Source: Xiphydria camelus
Taxonomy: Eukaryota; Arthropoda; Insecta; Hymenoptera; Xiphydriidae
Assembly: GCA_963678675.1 (NCBI GenBank)
Contig: OY783200.1
Span: forward strand, 10,098,917-10,162,916
DNA length: 64,000 nucleotides
Reading direction: 5' to 3'
The position numbers were made by a program, and so were the translations under genes. This document shows positions 56,301 to 64,000 of this stretch, one piece after another; position 1 is the stretch's first letter; each line of letters opens with the position of its first letter. Below the pieces are notes generated by a model. It searched no databases and was not told the DNA's origin. It was given only the letters and a program-made list of their open reading frames with translations.

Positions 56301-57704
56301 CTGTCCGTGTGAGCGTAGTGGGGGGCCAGCCAATCGCGCGCGGTCGCTTCATGTGTTAATGACTGACGGCCCCCCACTCTCATTCAGGCTCGTAGTTAGC
56401 TGTGCGCTGAACAGCACCCAGGCGCCATCTACCCAAGATACAAAAAAATGTTTCAGACAAAAGTTTCTTATTTTGTAACGTAAAACCCGAATCTGCAATA
56501 AAAATTGGGGGTTTCCATTAAAAATTTTGAAGTTACCCCCCGCCCCCTAGCGGGGGTGGGAGGAGGGGAGTCGAATTTGATATGGCTGGATAGAACTTTT
56601 AAAACTATTGAACACGTATTTTTTGTTTTTCGTTTTGAAGTTTTTTCCATGAATTTTTAGGGTTTCGTATTTGTATGTTTCCCCCATCGATTGGAGCGCC
56701 ATCTACCCTTGATACAAAAAAATATTTCAGACAAAAGTTTCTTATTTTTTAACGTAAAACCCGAATCTGCAATAAAAATTGGGGGTTTCCATTTAAAATA
56801 TTGAAGTTACCCCCCGCCCCCCAGTGGGGGTGGGGGGAGGGGAGTCGAGTTTGATATGGCTGGATAGAACTTTTGAAACTATTGAATACGTGTTTTTTTG
56901 TTTTTCTATGCGGCGCGTATTTTTCAAAATATTCGACCGTCCCGGGACTTTTTTTACACCCTGTATGCTCCCATTACAGATAGCATTAACGTGCCTTCTG
57001 TAGTATGACATCGACTAACTCCGTACGCTCTTGATGCCGTTATTCGCCCATAACGAAGTTGATACCAAAGTTCGTCCTTTGATTGCAATTTTGTTGCACT
57101 TTCGACCTCTGCAATGGCACTTGCTGAAAGGTTGCTTCGGCAAAAGGACAAAAAGGCCTCGCAGTCGGAACCCCCTTGACCCACAAAATCCAGCATTAGT
57201 TGGTGAAGTGACAACTTCTGTCGGCTTGGTACTTCGTAAGAATCGGTGTGTTTTATTAACTGACAGTTAACGTCCTGTTGTTTTACTGTAGATACAAAAT
57301 TTGCAAAACACTGCGAAGGGATTTCCAGTTTCTGTCTAAGTGGCTCAAAATCAGTCACCTTCATAAACTGTCGATGTACCGACTTTAGATAAGGATGACT
57401 TCTTCCAATAATTTTTAATACTTGTCGAGGCAGGCTCCTCACTTCTTCGGTGGACCCACATCAGAAAAGCGACAGCATGCTTGCAACCCCCTTCCGATGC
57501 AGCGCAGTCATGGCAATGCACCTCATCAATAATTTCTTCAGCCTCGTCAACCACCATGCTTTCGTTGTAGAGCTTACTTCGAACTTTGTGCTCCGGACAG
57601 ATTTTACACTTTATTAAGCATTTTCTGTTCTCCCTTTTTAACTGAAAATAATCAATTGCTTCGTCCCCATACTGCTCCCTTGCAGCACTAAAACAAAATT
57701 GCAT
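50307..57704 (-). CDS. ISL2EU SWIM/YqaJ-type nuclease, split by mariner insertion
   Basis: The N-terminal part (57704-57357, MQFCFSAAREQYGDEA) carries a SWIM-like zinc finger (CHDCAASEGGCKHAVAFLMW) and ends in a short shifted frame. A second frame takes over near 57360 (KVTDFEPLRQ ... LWYQLRYGRITASRAYGV) up to the TA target at 56964-56965. Across the inserted element the frame continues at 50757 with NIPDTTGMKRGRLLESEVL, then ISQEYPFIAASPDGI, FIVEIKCPTSC and AQVQLQMFV. These are the YqaJ/lambda-exonuclease-like core motifs: the Asp in SPDG and the Glu/Lys in EIKCP bind metal. Excising the insertion with one TA copy would restore the frame. This accessory nuclease is encoded by ISL2EU elements; its exact role is unknown. 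Convergent with the THAP gene. Confidence 0.85.
50760..51570. repeat. 274-bp direct repeats in mariner TIR (left, 3 copies)
   Basis: Segments starting near 50800, 51018 and 51292 share AACAAAAAA(T)ACGT, AGTTCTATCCAGCCATATCAA, CCCCCACTGGGGG or CCCCGCTAGGGGGCG, and ATTGCAGATTCGGGTTTTACG. They are joined by GTAGATGGCGCTCCAATC. The same repeats recur inverted at 56420-56963 (two copies). The outermost copies match each other better (CACTGGGGG version) than the inner copies (CGCTAGGGGG version). Confidence 0.93.
51764..52576. repeat. 42-bp minisatellite, ~19 copies
   Basis: The unit GGGGTGCTTGATTTACGTGA followed by GTCCCCTTGCCCCTCACGTTTT repeats with almost no variation; some copies have ATGTGAG and one has ACATGAATCC. 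The unit includes the inverted pair ACGTGAG/CTCACGT. Because 42 is divisible by three, long frames are open on both strands (14-residue repeats such as FGVLDLRESPCPSR). I see no start, splice or domain evidence that these are translated. Confidence 0.97.
52603..53691 (-). CDS. mariner (DD41D) transposase, 362 aa, full length
   Basis: It starts MENVTLSEQERISLLMMRGW, with an N-terminal helix-turn-helix pair (SKSTVERTVRRFRDHGT, VSHQTVRNILRG) and a GRPK basic linker. Catalytic Asp residues sit in IIFSDKSTF, FQQDGAAPHY and PDLTPLDFFLWG, with 41 residues between the last two. The first motif reads SDK where SDE is usual, leaving the catalytic Asp itself intact. There is no frameshift. It is diverged from the mariner at 3426 but uses the same architecture and the QELxxDDPDRRIxFC signature. 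It ends just beside the 42-bp minisatellite, which lies in its 3' flank. Confidence 0.93.
   Translation of the reverse strand: MENVTLSEQERISLLMMRGWGDRARSYDEVRILFNETFRNGEDLSPISKSTVERTVRRFRDHGTIKNLPRSGRPKSETTEEKQLEVAQGFIENPHLSLRRAGDEYDVSHQTVRNILRGIKFHPYKIHLVQELNEDDPDRRIEFCDTMMTRIDNDPLFLYNIIFSDKSTFTLKGEVNRHNCRFWTDTNPFWILESHTQYPEKVNVWAGILNDTIIGPFFIDGNLNAQKYLDLLRHQIVPRIREIAGDNFHEIWFQQDGAAPHYGGVVRAFLQDQFPGRWIGRRGRIEWPARSPDLTPLDFFLWGSLKSKVYVTQPQNLDELRNRILQEAALIDRELIRRAVTNFYDRIALCQEVQGFQFEHLL
53771..56268 (-). mobile_element. piggyBac element B, 2.5 kb
   Basis: TTAA at 53767-53770 and 56269-56272 flank CCCTCCGACGGGCGCA and its complement TGCGCCCGTCGGAGGG. Repeated GGGCGCAATG motifs occur subterminally (53810, 55914, 56070). 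It is inserted upstream of the mariner transposase start. Its TIR differs from element A, so it is a separate family. Confidence 0.95.
53947..55720 (-). pseudogene. piggyBac (PGBD-like) transposase with two frameshifts
   Basis: It starts MAHFRKIFQPDNAED, with an acidic serine-rich N-terminus and then FTDVIELRAFIGLLYLGGVF. The frame breaks at a T7 run (54991-54997, coding A7) just before VTIDEMLVGFRGRCPF. It breaks again near 54360, between RRWP and INSFFAILNIAGIN. Catalytic Asp residues are present in TIDEM, ITADNWFTD and KSGVDLVDKM. The C-terminus has the usual Cys-rich domain (CVSCIKIKKQ, YCKSCLQCMCLEH, CETCYKSKF). All key residues are retained. Confidence 0.92.
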
Positions 57705-58696
57705 TTATAAATTTATGAATCTCCAATAGATACGTGTTCAGGTCGTGAGTATCCAATATCCAATATAATTCTGCTCGTTAGATACATACGACTTACCTAG
57801 CAGTTTTCACCCCTCTGATTTCAGGCGAAGTAAATAGCAGATTGTTTTTAAAAAAAAGTCGCCACCATAATTGCATCCACACGGGGAAAATTATCGCTTT
57901 GTGCTTTAGTGAATCCAACTTCCATATTAGAATCGGTTTTAAAAATCTACAACATACCAAAAACAATATAAAAAGTTTTGAGGTTAACGAATTCACTTCA
58001 TTTAGAACAAGTTTCAATATAATAATGTGTTATACTTACAATGTAAGGCTATCCAAAGTCCTCAAGTCTCCCAAAACGACAGATTTATAATTAACATAAC
58101 ATCGAAAATAACCAAAGAAAAACACGGAGAAACACTCAACGAATCCCAATCTCTCTGCTACCATGACACTACTAGCGGCGTATGACGTCAGCACTACGTC
58201 AGCACTACACAGGCAGCGTTTCGCCGCGCACTTCGAAAATTCATATTTCATTTTTTTTCATTAACAAAAACCATTTTTTGTGCACTAAAATCACTGCTAC
58301 CGGTTATTTTACAATAAGAACTACAAAAAAAATATTACAAAAAATGTGCAAGTGCCCTATTGGAAACAAAAGTAAAAATAACTATAGGATATGAATAATA
58401 AAGGTTGGCTCAGTATAAAAAAATATTTTTTCACTTACCTTTTTAATCCAACCGCGGTGAAAATGTTTAACAAAATTACGTTACTGCAGCACAACTTACT
58501 CATACGCCTAACAGCTTAAGCAATGAGTTAAAATTTCTAATCTGTCATTCATTCTGAGAGATAGGCAACAAACAATACATCATAAGGAAGTGTATGCAGA
58601 ATGCCAACAGGTGGCAGCACTATCAAAGCTCATTCAAGATAAATTCATGTCATATTTCCGTGACATATCAAATGTGATATATTAGGCACAAAGGGG
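57705..58696. other. ISL2EU right flank and piggyBac A 5' end
   Basis: This contains the putative ISL2EU right end (58173-58190), two direct copies of CAGCACTACGTCAGCACTAC around 58190-58208, and the piggyBac A terminus. Minus-strand 57793-58017 may be an upstream exon of the YqaJ gene, but that is not supported by motifs. Confidence 0.4.
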
Positions 58697-58936
58697 TTAA
58701 TTGCACTTACAGCATTTGAAAGTGTCATTTTTGAACTTTTCAATACATTACTTGATTGTTCCTAAATGATTTTGCAAAGCCAAATTTCAGTACGACAAGT
58801 CGATCGTTCAGGTCCACCGCGCCACGCGCCTGTACCCGACTAGAAATTTTCGGCTGAACCTGCCCTTGCCCAGGTAAGGAATACCTGACTAGCTCCTGAC
58901 AAGGTATGTAACGCAGATCATTACCCTCTCTCTGGA

Positions 58937-59061
58937 CCCGATCAGGAATTCCTGATCAGGACCTGATCAGGTCCTGGTCTGGTTAACCACGTCTGGTCCT
59001 CATCAGGAGTTCCTGATCAGGACCTGACCAGGACCAGATCAGGACCTAACCAGGACCTGCT
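58937..59061. repeat. CCTGATCAGG palindrome cluster
   Basis: ATCAGGAATTCCTGAT, CTGATCAGGACCTGATCAGG, CATCAGGAGTTCCTGATCAGG-like and GACCAGGACCAGATCAGGACC motifs follow one another. Almost every segment is a variant of the palindrome CCTGATCAGG or its half. No period longer than ~10-25 bp is regular. Confidence 0.85.
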
Positions 59062-59856
59062 CATGAAAAGCAAAGAATATAGCTAAATATAGTAATTTAT
59101 ATCAATAATATAATACCTCTACTAGAATCCAATAGTTTATTAATGTTAAGTACATGTATTAAACACAAGACATAATAATTATCCATAAAATATACATTTT
59201 CTTAATATTATTTCCAATTTTTAATACAATTGAAGATAAATTTACCCCTCCGCACCCATTTTTACTTACCCTGTATCCCTTAAATCTATAATTTCTATTT
59301 TGTACAAGCGGTTCATTATTTTGTTTACTTAATGCAATCTACAAAAATTGAACTTATATAATGTTTTCAGAAAGAAAAAACGTTTTCTACTATTAAAAAA
59401 CTATTTTTTTCAAATTCTAAATTTTTAACATTAGCTGTTCCGTTCCCTGCCGGAGAATCAATATATTGACGCTACCCCTGATCGACACTTTGCCTATATA
59501 GGCCAGTCGCCAAGTCGTATAAAATAGCTGATAACAGAAGCAATTCCGGACAAGCTGGAAATAATTTTAATTTGTTTGATTTGGTGGCACATATTAAATT
59601 TGCACCCCCCAGAATGCCCGGATTTGCCCGCCATCTTAAGAAAATGGGCTAAAAATGTTTTTTCTTCATTATTTGTCAATTTTCTATAAACTCTAGAGCA
59701 AAATATGTAGTTACCAAAATTAAAGCAAATTAAATTATCTATAAAAAAGGTTGTATGTGTTTTTCCGTGCGACTATCTGGTTAGAAGTTATATGGACATC
59801 AAGAGCTGGATATATTATAGGCATTTATTATTTTCTTTATTCTATAGGCATATTTA
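59062..59856. other. no gene seen
   Basis: AT-rich sequence with poly-T tracts; short ORFs lack recognisable motifs. CTATATAGGCCAGTCGCC at about 59494 has no clear context. Confidence 0.5.
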
Positions 59857-59971
59857 AAAGCAAGCAACTACTATTATGCTTTCATGATTGCATTTATATT
59901 TGTTTTCTGTCGGCCAACCCTACTCCTGTTTTATACGGAATGTTTAACTCAAGGTCATTAACCCTGTAAGC
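59857..59971. repeat. left arm of an inverted repeat (partner 63886-64000)
   Basis: AAAGCAAGCAACTACTATTATG through ATTAACCCTGTAAGC is the near-perfect reverse complement of 63886-64000, which runs off the window edge. An internal TTAACCCTGTAAGC could be a piggyBac-type terminus, or the arms may be the outer repeats of a foldback element invaded by the retrotransposon. Confidence 0.9.
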
Positions 59972-62358
59972 ACCTAGACAAGGAATGTCGAGTGTAAACA
60001 TCTGGTCAGGGAAAGTCGGTCTTTCCCGATCGAGCCTCCCGTTGGAGTGTTACCAAGGACGGTCTACCGATGTTTCAATTATGGACAAGAGGTGATCAAG
60101 CTGTTGGTGAAACATTTTCCTGGGTACATGAGATTGGAGAGGGTGGAACTGGACAGGGAGCCTCCCGAGCTTTTTGGGAGCGCGACCTGTGACTGGTCCA
60201 CGGCTTCCAAGATCGTGACCCAGGAGAAGGTGAGGGAGGCGATAAAGAGTTTCGATCCCTATAAAAGTCCGGGGGAGGATGGGATCTATCGTATTCTGTT
60301 GCAGAAGGGGGTAGATATCCTGGCAGGCCCTCTAACAAAAATATATCGGGCAAGTGTCGCTACAGGATATGTGCCGGCAGCTTGGGGAAGGACCAGGGTG
60401 GTCTTTATCCCAAAACCAGGCAGGGGTGACTACACGAAACCAGGTAGTTTTAGGCCAATCAGTTTAACATCATTCCTTTTAAAGGTTCATGAGAGACTGA
60501 TTGAGAGGTTTATTAAAGAGGGGGCGCTCGTGGAGCATCCTGTACATCCTAGACAGTTTGCCTATCAAGCAGGGAAATCCGTTGAAATGGTATTGCACTG
60601 TTTGGTAGGCCGAGCTGAGAAAGCAATGCAAGATGGGGACATAGTGTGTGGACTCTTTGCAGACATAGAAGGGGCCTTTAATTGGACCTCTCATGAGGTA
60701 ATTGATCCGAGCGCTGAGAGACACGGGGTGCATCCAACGGTTAGACGACGGATTGCATCCATGTTGAAGATCAGGAGGCTCTCGGTTAGAGAGGAGACTT
60801 CAGGATGGGAGTGGCGGCTGTCAGAGGATGTCCGCAGAGGGTGTTTTGTCACCTCTTCTGTGGAATCTGGTGATGGATGAGCTTATTCGCAGACTGGAGG
60901 AGGCTGGAATATACGCCCAAGGATATGCAGATGATGTATGTGTCCTTGTGGCTGGGAAATTTGCAGATGTGGTGAGGGGACTGATAGTCACCTCGCTAGA
61001 TGTGATAGGGCTATGGTGTGAGAGGACAGGCCTATCCATTAACCCGGAGAAAATAGAACTGATCCTCTTCACCAGAAGGAGGAAACTAGACGGTTGGAAA
61101 AAATCCGAAATTTCTAGGAGAGGAACTGATTCCGAAGAGGGTAGTTAAACATTTGGGAGTATTCCTAGATGAGAAGCTGAACTGGAGTAAACACGTGGAC
61201 TACATTCGTAGTAAGGCCTGTTCAATACTCTGGGTTACCAGAAGGATATGCGGGAGAACGTGGGGAATCACGCCGAAAATAATGGCGTGGATATATAATG
61301 CAGTAATCAAACCAGTCATGCTGCATGGTTCTCTGGTATGGTGGAAGAGAGCTGAGCAGAGAGTGGCTGGGGAGAAACTGGATCACGTGAGAGCCATGAC
61401 CCTCAGAGCTATTACGGGAGCAATGGGGACGACGCCGATCTCGGCTCTGGGGATGCTTGTTGGGCTCCCCCCAGTGAGGATCGAGGTGGAAGCATCGGCC
61501 ATGCTCGCGGCGTACAGGGTAAAACTGAACGGCGAGTGGAGGGGAGGATCTATAGTGGGACACTCGACGATCTTGACTCTGCTAGAGGACAGGATACCAG
61601 GAACAAATTGTTTGCAGGATTATATCCGATGCAAACATAGATACAACCGTAAATACGGAGTGGAATATCCAGAGAGGGCTCAGTGGAAGGATGAAAAACG
61701 AATTCTGGGAAGAGCTGATCAGATCTGGTTCACGGACGGATCAAAAATTAACGAAACGGTAGGATCCGGTTTTCATAAGCAGAACTCCAAGAAGGAATGT
61801 AGTTTCAGATTGGAGAAACACTGCACTGTCTTTCAGGCGGAGCTAATGGCCATACACATCTGTGCACGGGATGTGGTTCAGGAAGATGGGTGGCATAAGC
61901 GTATTGTGATCTGCTCAGATAGTCAGGCTGCCTTGAAGGCTCTTGAAAATTTGAGTATGAGAACAGAGATTGTCGAGAGGTGTAGGAAATCGCTAGATGA
62001 ACTAGCCGTAGACAATAAGGTGAGACTACTGTGGGTCCCGGGTCATTCGGGGATACCAGGAAATGAGAAGGCCGATGAGCTCGCGAGAAGAGAAGCCGAA
62101 GAGTCACTCTATCTTCCGGGCATGGAGGTTAGGATGCCAAAACAGGCTGTTAAACGCTGTATCAAAGAATGGGTCACTGAAAGGATGAACCAGGACTGGA
62201 AGGAGGCGGAGGGTATGAGGCAATCCAGGATCTTCATCAAAGAATGGAGCAGGAAGCGTACAGATGAATTGATGAAGTTAGATAAAATGTCAATGAGGAC
62301 TATGGTGTCCATATATACAGGACACTGTAGGCTTCGTAGACATATGAACATACACCCA

Positions 62359-63336
62359 GGTAGCAAGCTGACGTAAACTTGACGTCACTTTTAGGGCATA
62401 TTTCGTCGGCGACGTCATTCTACCAAAAAATGACGTTTTAATGTCGTCATTCAAGAAACGTCTTTAAGACGCCTTAAATATGACGTTAAAAAGACGTTAT
62501 TTTTACGTCGTAATACAATTTTAAAATAACTACACTTATTATACAATATACATTGAATATTTTTATATTTTTTTATAATGTATAATATAACAATATTTGT
62601 ATAGTGAGGTCTACTTTAATTCTCGATTCTTATATCTCTGTACCATTTTACCAGTACGTTTTTTTTGTAATAAATAAAAGTAAGATTTTTTATATTGCGG
62701 TCGTTTCTATAAACATTCATATAATTATTTATTTATTAATATCAATTTGCGTCTATGCAAAAATATTTATCAAAAGATGCAATCATAAGTTTAGAAAAAT
62801 GTTGAGAAAAGAATAATACAATTATAAAATCTTATTTATTTAAGCTCTTTCTTATTGACTGGAAAAGCAACGTACATTTATTCATCAAACTTCATATGAA
62901 CACCAATAGTAATACTTAATACCACAGGCGCGTGCAGCAGATGAGGACTCGAAAACACCGACCGATCGACGAAGTTAAGCAGCAAAAAGTGCGGACAGTA
63001 GTTGGATGGGTGACCGCTCACGATGAAAAGATATACGTCAGCCCTAACCTTTCAGAGCCGTCATTTTTTACACAATCACGTTATATTTTTCGTTCTCTGC
63101 CGTCAGAGCTGACCTTCAAAAACCGTCATTTCGACGTTAGTGTGCTACCTGGAAAATCGCTAAAATTAAACGTCATATTTCACGTCATAAAGAACGTTAG
63201 AAAGACGTCATTAAATGACGTCAGTGGGATGTGACTTTCGAACGTACTTTTAACGTCATTTGTACGTCTTTTCTGACGTCGTCTGTGACCAGATCTGACC
63301 AAAAAATGACGTTAATTTCACGTTAGTTTGTTACCT
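62359..63336. mobile_element. 978-bp nonautonomous element with GACGT-rich ends and a 5S-like core
   Basis: The left end is (CCC)AGGTAGCAAGCTGACGT and the right end ACGTTAGTTTGTTACCT(GGG). The first ~150 and last ~230 bp contain well over twenty GACGT/ACGTC motifs, many as TGACGTCA palindromes. The interior is AT-rich apart from the 5S-like segment. Removing 62359-63336 rejoins the retrotransposon reading frame (CAC CCA | GGG CAG), which fixes the boundaries well. Confidence 0.85.
62950..63020 (+). other. 5S rRNA-like segment inside the MITE
   Basis: GAAGTTAAGCAGC followed by GTAGTTGGATGGGTGACCGC matches the order and approximate spacing of the internal control region of eukaryotic 5S rRNA (box A-like AAGTTAAGC, intermediate element, box C-like TTGGATGGGTGACC). 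The 5' and 3' thirds of a 5S gene are not recognisable, so this is a derived fragment, not an rRNA gene. Confidence 0.7.
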
Positions 63337-63620
63337 GGGCAGGGCCAATCGGTCGAGGTAAACTGCAGGCTATGCGGAGAGGCTGGAGAAACGCCTGGAC
63401 ATATTATCGGTGATTGCCCGAGAATTGGGAGGAGAAGAAGGGCGATCACGGGAAGGAACTTCCTGAGGGAAGAGGAATGTGGACAGATCACTATCGGAGA
63501 GATCAGGAGCTTGATTAAAGATCTTGATCTCCCGTGCCGGTGAGAGGTCCACTGAAACAATGAATGGGAGATAAAAAGGGCTTTAGTCTAATTATCGTTT
63601 CCCCAGGGAGGGCCCATTAC

Positions 63621-63646
63621 TATAATAATAATAATAATAATAATAA
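63621..63646. repeat. (TAA)n 3' tail of retrotransposon
   Basis: About eight TAA units terminate the retrotransposon. They are consistent with I-type 3' ends formed by target-primed reverse transcription. Confidence 0.85.
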
Positions 63647-63885
63647 GTCGGTGGCATAATGGATTAGGCCTATTGGGGAGACCACTTAAAAAAAAACGCG
63701 CCGGGTACTTTACCTCTAGGTGATGTGGAAGCAAGTACAAGTATGTCACATGATTTCTTTACCAAATAAAAATCTATACCACCAAATAGTATCTTATGTC
63801 ATAAGGCGGAAATCCGAGGTTTTTTCAAACTGTGTTTAATTAGGTCGTAACACGAGGCATGGTTTGGGGATGAGGCTCGCCGAAG
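63647..63885. other. no gene; possible tRNA-like start
   Basis: GTCGGTGGCATAATGGATTA immediately after the TAA tail resembles the 5' half and A box of a tRNA, but no 3' half or B box follows. The rest is unremarkable. Confidence 0.3.
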
Positions 63886-64000
63886 GCTTACAGGGTTAAT
63901 GACCTTGAGTTAAACATTCCGTATAAAACAGGAGTAGGGTTGGCCGACAGAAAGCAAATATGAATGCAATCATGAAAGCATAATAGCAGTTGCTTGCTTT
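63886..64000. repeat. right arm of inverted repeat (partner 59857-59971), cut by window end
   Basis: GCTTACAGGGTTAATGACC through GCAGTTGCTTGCTTT mirrors 59857-59971 with a few differences. Identity persists to the last base, so the arm continues beyond the window. Confidence 0.9.

Larger units (their letters stand above)
50760..56963 (-). mobile_element. DD41D mariner with tandemly repeated TIRs, carrying a nested piggyBac
   Basis: The ends are CAGGGTGTAAAAAAAGTCCC and its complement, with TA at 50758-50759 and 56964-56965. Each arm contains tandem ~274-bp repeats in inverted orientation: three on the left (to about 51570) and two on the right (from about 56420). The interior has a 42-bp minisatellite, an intact transposase and the piggyBac at 53771-56268. 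Without the piggyBac the element would be about 3.7 kb. Confidence 0.9.
47623..58190. mobile_element. ISL2EU (IS4EU-type) element, interrupted
   Basis: The ends are tentatively set by TGACGTCATACGCCGCTA (47623-47640) and its complement (58173-58190). Inside are two convergent genes typical of ISL2EU: a THAP/DDE transposase (plus) and a SWIM/YqaJ nuclease (minus). The stop codons of the two genes lie only ~50 bp apart (50254 / 50307). A MITE (47656-48402) sits at its left side and a 6.2-kb mariner (50760-56963) is inside the YqaJ gene. Confidence 0.7.
45115..58696 (-). mobile_element. piggyBac element A, expanded by nested insertions
   Basis: TTAA at 45111-45114 and 58697-58700 flank CCCCTTTGTGCCT and its complement AGGCACAAAGGGG. 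Subterminal GATATATCAG-type motifs recur near 45262, 47397 and 58665. Its transposase lies at the left end on the minus strand. The 5' leader is interrupted by an ISL2EU element (about 47623-58190), which in turn holds further insertions. Confidence 0.85.
60047..63543 (+). pseudogene. reverse transcriptase / RNase H polyprotein, truncated, frameshifted and interrupted
   Basis: RT motifs: KSPGEDGIYRILLQ, FIPKPGRGDYTKPGSFRPISL, QFAYQAGKSVEM, ADIEGAFNWTSHEVI, then after a frame break at about 60838 GVLSPLLWNLVMDELI and the active site GYADDVCVL. A second break follows the A6 run at 61098-61103. Thumb region HLGVFLDEKLNWSKHVDYIR. RNase H: IWFTDGSKI, FQAELMAIHICA, ICSDSQAALKAL, WVPGHSGIPGNEKADELAR. 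The frame is then cut by the MITE and resumes at 63337 with VEVNCRLCGEAGETPGHIIG, a zinc-knuckle-like CxxC-x9-HxxxxC, and stops at 63541-63543. The RNase H domain and tail favour the I/LOA group. Inactive. Confidence 0.88.
59985..63650 (+). mobile_element. 5'-truncated I-like non-LTR retrotransposon
   Basis: Reverse transcriptase, RNase H and a Cys/His C-terminus are present, while ORF1 and the endonuclease domain are missing. The 3' end terminates in (TAA)n at 63621-63646, the tail type seen in I-factor-like elements. GC content is clearly higher than in the flanks, marking the boundary near 59985-60000. A MITE interrupts it at 62359-63336. Confidence 0.8.

Noticed and set aside
62950..63020. 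Functional 5S rRNA gene
   Set aside because: Only the internal control region is recognisable, and it lies inside a mobile element.
63653..63700. tRNA gene after the retrotransposon tail
   Set aside because: Only an A-box-like 5' half is present; no matching acceptor stem, anticodon arm or B box follows.

Overview
The window looks like eukaryotic, probably insect, nuclear DNA made almost entirely of transposable elements and satellites. The supporting signs are spliced genes with GT/AG introns, AT-rich background, TA and TTAA target sites, and mariner, pogo, piggyBac, Harbinger, ISL2EU and I-like families. A DUF4806-type gene and the overall repeat mix recall ants and other Hymenoptera, but the species cannot be fixed from the sequence alone. 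I see no housekeeping gene. Non-transposon candidates are limited to a DUF4806-family gene (1.5-2.7 kb) and possibly a tyrosine-recombinase-like gene (18.5-21.5 kb).

Layout. 0-1.35 kb: 316-bp satellite. 1.5-2.75 kb: DUF4806-type gene (minus). 2.96-4.84 kb: complete DD41D mariner with ~280-bp terminal inverted repeats (TIRs). 4.8-12 kb: decayed ~700-bp repeat array, interrupted by a 2.9-kb pogo-like element (7.9-10.8 kb) and a foldback MITE (12.0-12.5 kb). 13.2-16.8 kb: TTAA-flanked foldback element split by an intact, intron-containing Tigger/pogo element. 18.5-21.5 kb: Crypton-like tyrosine recombinase gene. 22.3-24.8 kb: three consecutive long hairpins, the middle one with ~830-bp arms. 26.6-27.5 kb: rearranged mariner derivative. 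28.0-29.9 kb: 621-aa transposase-like ORF. 30.6-32.3 kb: 280-bp satellite. 33.0-41.85 kb: TTA-flanked Harbinger-type MITE split by a 7.45-kb element with perfectly length-matched 453-bp TIRs, encoding a ~1550-aa protein with FEN1/PIN-like nuclease signatures. 43.0-44.8 kb: foldback MITE and a Harbinger relic.

45.1-58.7 kb is a stack of insertions. A piggyBac element contains an ISL2EU element (THAP/DDE transposase plus SWIM/YqaJ nuclease, convergent). A second DD41D mariner sits inside the YqaJ gene, and a second piggyBac sits inside that mariner. A 42-bp minisatellite and 274-bp tandem repeats lie within the mariner, and a separate MITE lies in the ISL2EU left side. 59.9-64 kb: an inverted-repeat pair encloses a 5'-truncated I-like non-LTR retrotransposon, itself split by a MITE that carries a 5S-rRNA-like segment.

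Many coding regions are intact except for single-base frameshifts, most of them at or next to homopolymer runs. That leaves open whether they are true pseudogenes or have consensus errors. The most interesting candidate for a little-described system is the 34.0-41.45 kb TIR element with its FEN1/PIN-like nuclease protein.
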